A stretch of DNA of 9,503 bases from Candidatus Hydrogenedentota bacterium (GTDB taxonomy: Bacteria; Hydrogenedentota; Hydrogenedentia; Hydrogenedentales; SLHB01), in the NCBI GenBank assembly GCA_003552485.1, contig PUMX01000001.1, positions 1 to 9,503 of the forward strand. Reading direction: 5' to 3'. The notes below the pieces were generated by a model. That model was not told the DNA's origin. It did not search any database and saw only the letters and a program-made list of their open reading frames with translations. Of this stretch, positions 1 to 5,674 are shown one piece after another. Each line of letters starts with the position of its first letter. The first letter of the stretch is position 1. The translations under genes were made by a program, and so were the position numbers.

Positions 1-248
1 ATTATGAAACCAACCCCCGATATCCCACGCAGTGGCATGTTCGGAATTATGGTTTGATGGCCGCTAACTGTTTTGGCTGGAAGGACTATCGTCCCGAAGC
101 GAAGATCAAAGGTGACATGGTATTCGAGAAAGGCGTAAGGCGCGCTTGGCGCTACCGCGTTTTTGTCCACAAAGGAGACGCGGCCCGGGGTAAAGTGCGC
201 GAGCGGTTTCTCGATTTCGTAGCGCCGCCGCAAGTCACTGTTGAGTAG
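1..248 (+). CDS. PmoA-like / DUF6807 family protein, C-terminal fragment
   Basis: Partial gene: the reading frame is open from the left edge and stops at TAG 246-248, leaving about 81 codons. The segment contains YPTQWHVRNYGLMAANCFG followed further on by RYRVFVHKGDA. This matches the C-terminal pattern I know from the DUF6807 family, which Pfam calls PmoA (roughly 'PTxWHVRDYGLxAANPFG ... RYRVxVHxGD'). Despite the Pfam name there is no reason to read it as a particulate methane monooxygenase subunit. No membrane segments are visible, and family members are usually soluble or exported proteins of unknown function, found in Planctomycetes and Bacteroidetes and often near carbohydrate genes. An internal TTG/ATG at 54-59 is not a credible start because the family signature begins upstream of it. 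The next gene starts 34 bp downstream on the same strand, so the two may be co-transcribed. The family call rests on memory of the motif. Confidence 0.75.
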   Translation, partial: YETNPRYPTQWHVRNYGLMAANCFGWKDYRPEAKIKGDMVFEKGVRRAWRYRVFVHKGDAARGKVRERFLDFVAPPQVTVE

Positions 249-282
249 AACTGCTGGTCACCACCGTCCAGGCGAGGTGAAT

Positions 283-1479
283 ATGACGCAAAGCAAAACA
301 AGAAACCAAGAGAAGACAGATAGCGGAAGCGGGTCAAAGAAGCCGTCCACCGGGGCCAACGAATCGCATACCGCAGAAAAGCGCACACGCAAAACTACCG
401 CCAACAGCACCGCGAAAGCCGCGGGGGTGAAGGCCAGTCAGTCGAAGTCCTCGAATACGGCCGCACCTGCCCGGCCCGCATCGTCCCGGCCGGGCAAGTC
501 CAAGATGTTGCCGCGCTCCTTCATGGCCGAACTTGCCTCGCACATTCGTGAAGCAGTGCAACCTTACGTGCGCGAAGCGAAGGGGCGTGAGGTGATCGGC
601 TCGGCCTCGAGCGGCGATTCGACCTTCAAAGTGGACCAAGTCGCGGAAAAGGCGTTGCTCAGTTATCTGCGTTCGGCCCGCAAACCCGTGGCGTACTATT
701 CCGAAGACGCGGGCTACGCCACTTTCACCAGCGGTGCGCCGGAACACTTGCTTATCATCGATCCCGTCGATGGAACTCGCGCCGCGATGAGCGGTTTTGA
801 GAGCTGTGTAGTGTCTATTGCGGCCACCCGCGTGATCGAGCGGCCGCGGATGAGCGACGTTGACAATGCTTGCGTCATGGAGATCATGGGGCCGCGCTGG
901 TTCTATGCGGAGCGGGGTAAAGGCGCCCGCGTGCATGGGGTCAAGTCCACGGCGCAGAAGCCGCGCTTGTCGGCCAACACTGATCTCGAGCGCATGTCTT
1001 GGACCATGACGGCGCCGGCGCGGCCAGCTGAATTGATTTTCCCGACGGCGGCCAAGCTGATCGACCTGACCAGCCTCAAGGGCGGTTTCTTCGCCTGCAA
1101 CAGCACCTCGTTCAGTCTGACCCGCCTGTTGACGAATCAGTTGGACGCCTGCGTAGACTTCGCCAACCGTTTCCTGCGCGATATTCCTGACGCCGTGCGC
1201 GATCAGTTTATCAACGCGGGGCGCGGCATTACGCTTGGCATTGCCCCCTACGATTTGGCGGCTTCGCTGCTCATTGCCGAAGAGGCCGGTTGTGTGATCA
1301 CTGACGCCTACGGCGAACGGTTCGATGACGTGCTCATGCTCGACAGCTCCGAGAGCAACCACCAGTCGATGATCGCCGCGGCCAATCTGGAGTTGCACGA
1401 GACGCTCATGACCTTTTTCGACAGGCGCATCCGCCAGTACGAACGTCTGCTCGAAAAACGGGCCGCCCTCGCTCGCTAG
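283..1479 (+). CDS. Inositol monophosphatase-superfamily phosphatase with basic N-terminal tail (FBPase-, IMPase- or CysQ-like)
   Basis: 398 residues. This is a Mg2+-dependent, Li+-sensitive-type sugar or nucleotide phosphatase. The superfamily landmarks appear in order: GDSTFKVDQVAE (about 111-122), SEDAGY with the metal-binding Glu141, the signature IDPVDGT with Asp160 and Asp163, and the C-terminal APYDLAASLLIAEEAG with metal-binding Asp324. All catalytic metal ligands are therefore present. Residues 1 to about 75 form a low-complexity tail rich in Lys, Ser, Thr and Ala that is absent from typical ~260-residue IMPases. I chose ATG 283 because GAGGTGA (274-280) precedes it at suitable spacing. 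A TTG at 241 would overlap the previous gene, and ATG 505 (residue 75) has no ribosome binding site. It lies 146 bp upstream of zwf on the same strand. Its substrate cannot be read from the sequence: fructose-1,6-bisphosphate (zwf context), inositol phosphate and 3'-phosphoadenosine-5'-phosphate (sat nearby) are all possible. Confidence 0.9.
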   Translation: MTQSKTRNQEKTDSGSGSKKPSTGANESHTAEKRTRKTTANSTAKAAGVKASQSKSSNTAAPARPASSRPGKSKMLPRSFMAELASHIREAVQPYVREAKGREVIGSASSGDSTFKVDQVAEKALLSYLRSARKPVAYYSEDAGYATFTSGAPEHLLIIDPVDGTRAAMSGFESCVVSIAATRVIERPRMSDVDNACVMEIMGPRWFYAERGKGARVHGVKSTAQKPRLSANTDLERMSWTMTAPARPAELIFPTAAKLIDLTSLKGGFFACNSTSFSLTRLLTNQLDACVDFANRFLRDIPDAVRDQFINAGRGITLGIAPYDLAASLLIAEEAGCVITDAYGERFDDVLMLDSSESNHQSMIAAANLELHETLMTFFDRRIRQYERLLEKRAALAR

Positions 1480-1512
1480 GCTTGCCGCGGTCCTGGCGCG
1501 GCGGCAAGCGAG
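1472..1512 (+). terminator. Stem-loop at the phosphatase stop codon (weak terminator or mRNA 3' structure)
   Basis: CTTGCCGC (1481-1488) pairs perfectly with GCGGCAAG (1501-1508) around a 12-nt loop. An outer CTCG/CGAG pair (1472-1475 with 1509-1512) extends it across a 5-nt bulge that includes part of the stop codon. No T-run follows, so it is not a classical intrinsic terminator. It may slow transcription, protect the 3' end of the phosphatase message, or separate that gene from zwf only partly. Confidence 0.35.
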
Positions 1513-1625
1513 TCCGCGCTGCCGGCTGTCGGTCATTCCGAGGGCGCCGTCCCAGGGCGGGGCCGCAACCACGTCAGCGCGGGGCTGTGCGACTTGAAAA
1601 CTTCTTCCATGAAAGGACGGGCGTC

Positions 1626-3176
1626 ATGACCTCTCACCCTACCGCCGCGTTTCGCGAGGACACGCCCCGCCCTGATCGCGCTGATTTCCAGATTGCGCCG
1701 GAGAATATGGGCACAATCGTCATTTTTGGCGCCACGGGCGACCTCGCCGGGCGGAAGCTGATCCCCGCCGTCTACAACTTGTGGGAGGCAGGGTTTCTGC
1801 CCAACCGGATTAATGTGGTCGGCGTAGCGCGGCGCGATAAGAGCGACAACGACTTCCGCGCCGAAATGTGCGAAGCCCTCAAGGTCCATTCCCGTACCGG
1901 CCACGGGAGCGATGACGCCTGTCAACCCTTTGTCTCGAATTTGCACTACCACCGTGTCAACTTCAGTGAATCTCTGGATCTCTCCAGCCTTGCACAGCGC
2001 CTGACCGAGATTGAAGAAAAGACCGGCTTTCCGCATAACCGGCTGTTCTACCTCGCCACGGGTTCGGAGTTTTTTGCGCCGATAATTGAGGAACTCGGGG
2101 CCGCCGGCCTGATCTGCGATGAGGACGCCGATAACTGGAGCCGCGTAGTGGTCGAGAAACCTTTCGGCCAGGACCTCGAATCCGCGCTTGAGTTGAATGA
2201 TCGGGTTAGCCGGGTCCTCACGGAAGACCAAATCTTTCGAATTGACCACTATCTTGGTAAGGAAACGGTGCAAAATATCTTTGCGTTCCGCTTCGGAAAT
2301 GCGATATTCGAGCCGCTTTTTAACCAGAAATACGTGGATCACGTGCAGATTACTGTGGCGGAAACGCTGGGCGTCGAGGGACGAGGAGAATTCTACGATG
2401 CTACCGGCGCGCTGCGCGACGTGGTGCAGAATCACGCGCTCCAGCTTATGTGCCTTGTAGCTATGGAGCCGCCAGTCGAATTCGGCGCGAAGGACATCCG
2501 CGACGAGAAGGTGAAAACATTACGCGCCGTGCAGATCCCCCGCCTGGACCCGGAGCGCTGGATTGCGCGCGGGCAGTACGCGGAAGGCGGCGGGGCCGTG
2601 GGTTATCTTTCCGAAGAAGGCGTCAATCCGGATTCCCAGACGGAGACGTACGTGGCGCTTCGTCTGGCTATTGATAACTGGCGCTGGGCCGGCGCGCCTT
2701 TCTTCATTCGGACCGGTAAACGGCTAAAGGCGCGCGGCACAGAAATCGCCATCCAGTTCAAACAACCGCCGTTTCAGTATTTCGAAAAACTCGGCGTCAC
2801 CGCGCCCGAGGCGAATCTGCTCGTGTTCCGCATCCAACCCGACGAAGCCATCTCGTTGACGTTCAACGCCAAACCGCCCGGCATGGACTTCCAGATACAG
2901 CCCGTGAACATGGACTTCCGCTACGGGCACACGTTTAGCCAGGATTTACCCGACGCCTACGAGCGCCTGCTTCTCGACGCGTTGCGAGGCGATTCCACGC
3001 TGTTCACGAGGGCCGACGAGATCGAGGCCGCCTGGCGGCTGGTCGCGGCCATTGAAGAGGCCAGCCAACGCCAGGCGCCGCCCGAGTTGTACCGCTCCGG
3101 CAGTTGGGGGCCTCGCGCGGCCGAGCGCCTGTTCGACGTGTGCGAAGGGCATTGGCGCGAGTTGGAGGCCGAATGA
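1626..3176 (+). CDS. zwf: Glucose-6-phosphate 1-dehydrogenase
   Basis: 516 residues, close to the usual bacterial G6PDH length of about 490-510. It oxidises glucose-6-phosphate to 6-phosphogluconolactone with NAD(P)+, the entry step of the oxidative pentose phosphate pathway, in the cytosol. An N-terminal Rossmann motif FGATGDLAGRKL starts near residue 34. VVEKPFG contains Lys178, and the active-site signature RIDHYLGKE spans residues 205-213. VVQNHALQ carries His270, equivalent to the catalytic base of the Leuconostoc enzyme. FFIRTGKRL, typical of the C-terminal domain, is also present. The two Arg in GVARRDKSD after the second beta strand fit NADP+ use, but that is inference. ATG 1626 is chosen because AAAGGA (1612-1617) lies 8 nt upstream; the frame stays open upstream to about 1482 but has no family similarity there. 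The stop overlaps the pgl start (ATGA, 3173-3176), which implies translational coupling. Confidence 0.97.
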   Translation: MTSHPTAAFREDTPRPDRADFQIAPENMGTIVIFGATGDLAGRKLIPAVYNLWEAGFLPNRINVVGVARRDKSDNDFRAEMCEALKVHSRTGHGSDDACQPFVSNLHYHRVNFSESLDLSSLAQRLTEIEEKTGFPHNRLFYLATGSEFFAPIIEELGAAGLICDEDADNWSRVVVEKPFGQDLESALELNDRVSRVLTEDQIFRIDHYLGKETVQNIFAFRFGNAIFEPLFNQKYVDHVQITVAETLGVEGRGEFYDATGALRDVVQNHALQLMCLVAMEPPVEFGAKDIRDEKVKTLRAVQIPRLDPERWIARGQYAEGGGAVGYLSEEGVNPDSQTETYVALRLAIDNWRWAGAPFFIRTGKRLKARGTEIAIQFKQPPFQYFEKLGVTAPEANLLVFRIQPDEAISLTFNAKPPGMDFQIQPVNMDFRYGHTFSQDLPDAYERLLLDALRGDSTLFTRADEIEAAWRLVAAIEEASQRQAPPELYRSGSWGPRAAERLFDVCEGHWRELEAE

Positions 3177-3853
3177 CCGCGCGGCCGGTGCATATCAGCG
3201 AGAATCCAGCGCATACCGCGGCCGTGCGGTTGTGCGAAACGCTGGCCGAAATCGGCCACGCCACGATCGCCGTGTCCGGCGGTTCAACGCCCAAGGCCCT
3301 ATTCAGTTTACTGGCCGGCGAATTCCGCTCGCGCATCCACTGGCCGCGGATCCGAATTTTTCAAGTGGACGAACGCTGCGTGCCGCCGGACCATGCGGAT
3401 TCGAACTGGCGCATGTTGAAGGAAACCCTCCTCGACCACGCCCCTGGAGCTACGGCGCACCGCATGCCCGCCGACGAGGAACGGGGCGACGAAGCCTATG
3501 AGGCGCTGTTGCTCAGCAAGGTGCGCTGCAACAACGAAGGCGTCCCCGTTTTCGATCTCGTGTTACTGGGGATGGGCGCGGACGGACATACCGCCTCACT
3601 GTTTCCCGGCACGGCTGCGTTGCGCGAACGCGAGCGATGCGTCGTTTTCAATGATGTTCCGCAACTTCAAACCCGCCGCATGACACTCACTTTTCCGGTG
3701 CTCGAAGCCGCGGACCGCCGCTGGTTTCTCGTGCAAGGCGCCGAAAAAGCCGAGGCCTTCGAGCGGGTGAGGGGCGGAGAATTGCCCGCCGGTCAACTCG
3801 TTCAATGCGCGTGGTTCATCGATCCCGAAGCGGCGGGACAACCGGGGGACTGA
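3173..3853 (+). CDS. pgl: 6-phosphogluconolactonase (DevB/SOL type)
   Basis: 226 residues, a normal length for the family. It hydrolyses the lactone released by G6PDH to 6-phosphogluconate. Family motifs appear in order: AVSGGSTPK (33-41, phosphate-binding loop), FQVDERCVPPDHADSN (63-78) and LGMGADGHTASLFPG, in which His139 is the expected catalytic histidine. RRMTLTFPVL follows near the C-terminus. The start ATG overlaps the zwf stop, and GGAGG (3164-3168) lies 4 nt upstream inside the end of zwf, so the two enzymes of consecutive steps are very likely translationally coupled. The frame is open further upstream from 3104, but that part lies inside zwf and has no family similarity. No 6-phosphogluconate dehydrogenase (gnd) follows, so the next pathway step must be encoded elsewhere. 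Confusion with glucosamine-6-phosphate deaminase, which shares the fold, is unlikely given the SGGSTP and GADGHTASLFPG motifs and the zwf linkage. Confidence 0.95.
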   Translation: MTARPVHISENPAHTAAVRLCETLAEIGHATIAVSGGSTPKALFSLLAGEFRSRIHWPRIRIFQVDERCVPPDHADSNWRMLKETLLDHAPGATAHRMPADEERGDEAYEALLLSKVRCNNEGVPVFDLVLLGMGADGHTASLFPGTAALRERERCVVFNDVPQLQTRRMTLTFPVLEAADRRWFLVQGAEKAEAFERVRGGELPAGQLVQCAWFIDPEAAGQPGD

Positions 3854-3854
3854 G

Positions 3855-3885
3855 CCGGCGCCAGGGTTTCCCCTGAAAGCGCCGG
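3855..3885 (+). terminator. Bulged hairpin terminator candidate after pgl
   Basis: CCGGCGC (3855-3861) pairs with GCGCCGG (3879-3885). Inside it CAGGG (3862-3866) pairs with CCCTG (3871-3875) around a TTTC tetraloop, leaving only a 3-nt AAA bulge. That gives 12 paired bases starting 2 nt after the pgl stop codon. The sequence after it is not a clean T-run, so termination may be weak or depend on other factors. The position at the end of an operon supports the call. Confidence 0.5.
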
Positions 3886-3982
3886 GCGGCGCCCTTCGTG
3901 TCGAGCTGGGGAGCTGCGCGCCATCAGCGACGGTCACGCAGTTGCTAGGCGCGTGGGAATACTGGTACACTCTGTCTAGTTC

Positions 3983-4011
3983 TTGAATATAGTTTGCAAT
4001 CCCGATAAGAT
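3983..4011 (+). promoter_or_regulatory. Sigma-70-like promoter candidate for sat
   Basis: TTGAAT (3983-3988) and TAAGAT (4006-4011) are separated by exactly 17 bp, each matching four of six consensus bases, in the AT-rich part of the gap. A start near 4018 would give a leader of about 130 nt that includes the tandem repeat and the 14-bp palindrome. A second candidate, TTGCTA (3942-3947) with TACACT (3966-3971) at 18 bp, lies just upstream. The sequence does not say which is used. Confidence 0.4.
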
Positions 4012-4067
4012 TAGTCATGGAATATTGCCCGCTGGCGGGAAAAGGCGGGTGTACATACGCGCCGGGG

Positions 4068-4090
4068 GATGAGGCGCGGCCGATGAGGCG
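4068..4090 (+). repeat. Tandem 9-bp direct repeat in sat leader
   Basis: GATGAGGCG occurs at 4068-4076 and again at 4082-4090, a 14-bp period with a GC-rich 5-bp spacer. It lies between the promoter candidates and the sat ribosome binding site. Direct repeats with a near-helical period can be activator sites, but in GC-rich DNA this could be chance. Confidence 0.35.
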
Positions 4091-4106
4091 TCCGGCGGAG
4101 ACGCTC

Positions 4107-4120
4107 ACTCAGGCCTGAGT
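4107..4120. promoter_or_regulatory. Perfect 14-bp palindrome upstream of sat (operator candidate)
   Basis: ACTCAGGCCTGAGT is a perfect palindrome ending 31 bp before the sat start codon. As DNA it is a plausible dimer-binding site. As RNA it can form a 5-bp stem with a GGCC tetraloop just upstream of the ribosome binding site. No regulator gene is in the window, and a perfect 14-mer palindrome is expected at a rate of order one per 16 kb by chance, so position is the main support. Confidence 0.4.
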
Positions 4121-4151
4121 TACATTCAAATTCACTTGTTGGAGGAACGCA

Positions 4152-5309
4152 ATGCAGATCGCACCCCATGGTGGGCGGCTCGTCAACCGGATACTTCAGG
4201 GCGAGGCCCTTGAAAAGGCGAAACAGAAGGCCACGGGCCTGCCACGCATCAAGGTTGACAGCTACACTGGATTCGACATCGACAATATTGGGAAAGGCAT
4301 ATTCAGTCCGCTCACGGGTTTCATGAACCGTGAGGAGACGCGCCAAGTCATCGATACGATGCATCTGCGCGAAGGGCTCCCGTGGACGATTCCGATTCTG
4401 CTCGCCGCGAGCCAGGAGGACGCCGACTCCCTCGATCTCGGCGCGGAGGTGGCGCTCGAAGACGAACAAGGCGACGTCGCCGCTATATTGCATCTTTCCG
4501 AAAAGTTTTCCTTGGATCGTACGGAATTGGTGGAGAAAGTTTATGGCACGGCGGACGAGGCCCATCCCGGCGTCGCATATACGCTTTCCCAGGGGCCGGT
4601 CTATCTCGCTGGCGAGTTAGACGTGCTCAAAGCGCGCGCGATCGAGTTCCAAGACCATAACCTCACGCCCGAGGAGACCCGCGCCGCTTTCGCTGAACGG
4701 GGCTGGAAACGCGTCGTCGCGTTCCAGACGCGCAACCCCATTCACCGCGCCCACGAATACCTGACGAAATGCGCCCTCGAGATGTGCGACGGCCTGCTCA
4801 TTCATCCCCTCATGGGCACGACGAAAAGCGATGACATTCCCGGCGACGTGCGCATGAAGTGCTACCAAGTCTTGCTGGACAACTACTATCCGCCTGAACA
4901 CGTCATGCTGAGCCTGATGCCAGTCAATATGCGCTACGCCGGTCCGAAAGAAGCCATCATGCACGCCATCGTGCGCAAGAACTACGGCTGCACCCACTTC
5001 ATCGTGGGGCGGGATCATGCGGGGGTCGGCGACTACTATGGCACTTACGACGCCCACTACATCTTCGACGAGTTCGATCCCCAGGAAATCGGCATCGAAC
5101 CGCTGTTCTTCGATCACGCCTTCTACTCGAAGAAGACGAAAATGATGGCCTCGAAGAAGACGTGTCCCGGCACGGCCGAGGACCATGTGTTCTTGAGCGG
5201 CACCAAAGTGCGCGAGATGCTTCGTAACGGCGAGCTTCCGCCGGAGGAGTTCACGCGCCCGGAGGTGGCCAAGGTACTCATGGAATGGGCGCAGAAGGCG
5301 AATAAGTAA
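4152..5309 (+). CDS. sat: Sulfate adenylyltransferase (ATP sulfurylase, homo-oligomeric Sat type)
   Basis: 385 residues. It activates sulfate with ATP to adenosine-5'-phosphosulfate, the first step of sulfate assimilation, and works in reverse in sulfur oxidisers. The N-terminal PHGGRLVNR motif (about 5-13) and GIFSPLTGFMN mark the PUA-like N-terminal domain. The catalytic domain has QTRNPIHRAHE (192-202), the HxxH-like nucleotide-binding motif, and GRDHAGVG (286-293). SGTKVREMLRNGE sits near the C-terminus. Length and end point show a monofunctional Sat with no fused APS kinase. It is unrelated to the CysD/CysN heterodimer. GGAGGA (4141-4146) lies 5 nt before ATG 4152, an excellent ribosome binding site. 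Neither APS reductase, APS kinase, sulfate permease nor dissimilatory aprAB/qmo genes accompany it, so assimilatory and dissimilatory roles cannot be separated here. It appears to be its own transcription unit. Confidence 0.97.
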   Translation: MQIAPHGGRLVNRILQGEALEKAKQKATGLPRIKVDSYTGFDIDNIGKGIFSPLTGFMNREETRQVIDTMHLREGLPWTIPILLAASQEDADSLDLGAEVALEDEQGDVAAILHLSEKFSLDRTELVEKVYGTADEAHPGVAYTLSQGPVYLAGELDVLKARAIEFQDHNLTPEETRAAFAERGWKRVVAFQTRNPIHRAHEYLTKCALEMCDGLLIHPLMGTTKSDDIPGDVRMKCYQVLLDNYYPPEHVMLSLMPVNMRYAGPKEAIMHAIVRKNYGCTHFIVGRDHAGVGDYYGTYDAHYIFDEFDPQEIGIEPLFFDHAFYSKKTKMMASKKTCPGTAEDHVFLSGTKVREMLRNGELPPEEFTRPEVAKVLMEWAQKANK

Positions 5310-5351
5310 GGCGCGCGGCAAACGGCGGCCTTTCTCGGGGTAGGAGGTTCT

Positions 5352-5417
5352 ATGAGCCGTCTGCCGTGCCGTTGTTCGAGCTGTGGCATAGAGCGCGTCA
5401 AGGCGTTTTGGGGGTAA
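5352..5417 (+). CDS. Possible 21-residue Cys-rich small ORF
   Basis: A very short frame starting at ATG 5352 and ending at TAA 5415-5417. It is preceded by TAGGAGGT (5341-5348), one of the best Shine-Dalgarno matches in the window, 3 nt before the ATG (GGAGG to ATG is 4 nt). The peptide begins MSRLPCRCSSCG, with three Cys in a CxCxxC arrangement, and ends in KAFWG. It lies 42 bp after sat. It could be a real microprotein or leader peptide, a leftover start of a decayed gene, or a chance ribosome binding site. I recognise no family. The strong ribosome binding site without any other gene to serve is the only firm reason to list it. Confidence 0.3.
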   Translation: MSRLPCRCSSCGIERVKAFWG

Positions 5418-5572
5418 TCGCCCCTGTCGTCCTCTGCCGGGAATTGGACACGCCACCCCATGGTTTGGCAGTCTGCGCTCTTACTAGGCATCAATAACCG
5501 CGCTCCATTTATGATAGCGGTGTGCGCATAGCCACGAGAACATGTGGGGTCTGCAGATGATGCGGACTTGTC

Positions 5573-5588
5573 GTTCGGCTGCCCGAAC
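5573..5588. promoter_or_regulatory. Inverted repeat GTTCGG-4-CCGAAC upstream of the DUF4914-type gene
   Basis: GTTCGG (5573-5578) and CCGAAC (5583-5588) are perfect inverted 6-mers around CTGC, 30 bp upstream of the -35 box of the promoter at 5619-5649. The location suits an activator or repressor dimer site. It could also fold as a small hairpin ending transcripts from sat, but no T-run follows. Confidence 0.35.
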
Positions 5589-5618
5589 ATAACTGCGTCC
5601 TGGCGGCGCACGTCCATC

Positions 5619-5649
5619 TTGCTAATCAATCTTTCCCGTAACCTATAAT
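5619..5649 (+). promoter_or_regulatory. Sigma-70-like promoter for the DUF4914-type gene
   Basis: A perfect TATAAT -10 box at 5644-5649 with TTGCTA (5619-5624, four of six matches) as the -35 box. The 19-bp spacer is longer than the ideal 17, so an activator or a different -35 choice may matter. A start near 5656 would give a short leader of roughly 19 nt containing the AGGAGA ribosome binding site (5662-5667). Confidence 0.55.
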
Positions 5650-5674
5650 CGGACACTGTCCAGGAGAACCACTC

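Larger units (their letters stand above)
3854..4151. other. pgl-sat intergenic region
   Basis: 298 bp without a convincing gene. It holds, in order, the pgl hairpin (3855-3885), two overlapping promoter candidates (3942-4011), a CCCGC/GCGGG inverted repeat (4028-4039), a 9-bp tandem repeat (4068-4090), a perfect 14-bp palindrome (4107-4120) and the sat ribosome binding site (4141-4146). Its AT-rich centre (about 3955-4025) contrasts with the GC-rich coding flanks, as expected for a promoter. Antisense reading frames crossing it carry no recognisable family. Confidence 0.6.
5310..5674. other. sat to DUF4914-type gene intergenic region
   Basis: 365 bp. It contains a possible 21-codon ORF (5352-5417), a GTTCGG/CCGAAC inverted repeat (5573-5588), and a promoter (5619-5649) close to the next gene. 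No clear intrinsic terminator follows sat; the best inverted repeat, GGCAAACGGC (5317-5326) against GCCGTCTGCC (5356-5365), has one mismatch and a 29-nt loop. A minus-strand frame stays open across the whole gap, but it overlaps both neighbouring genes in antisense and shows no family motif. Confidence 0.6.

Noticed and set aside
334..1572. Long minus-strand open frame of 412 codons antisense to the phosphatase
   Set aside because: It mirrors a well-supported gene in GC-rich DNA, is rich in Arg, Gly and His as shadow frames are, and shows no family motif.
1482..1625. In-frame upstream extension of zwf by 48 codons
   Set aside because: No ribosome binding site, Arg/Gly-rich composition without G6PDH similarity, and a good Shine-Dalgarno exists before ATG 1626.
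1533..2435. 300-codon minus-strand open frame antisense to zwf
   Set aside because: The plus strand encodes G6PDH with all signatures; the antisense product is not recognisable.
4028..4039. CCCGC-TG-GCGGG inverted repeat as an attenuator
   Set aside because: The 2-nt loop cannot close fully in RNA and the arms are short and GC-only, so chance is likely in this GC-rich DNA.
3854..4151. Riboswitch (for example SAM type) in the sat leader
   Set aside because: I could not recognise any conserved riboswitch core or a terminator with T-run before sat.
4617..5456. 279-codon minus-strand frame antisense to sat
   Set aside because: Shadow of sat; residue composition (His-, Val- and Arg-rich) and lack of motifs argue against coding.
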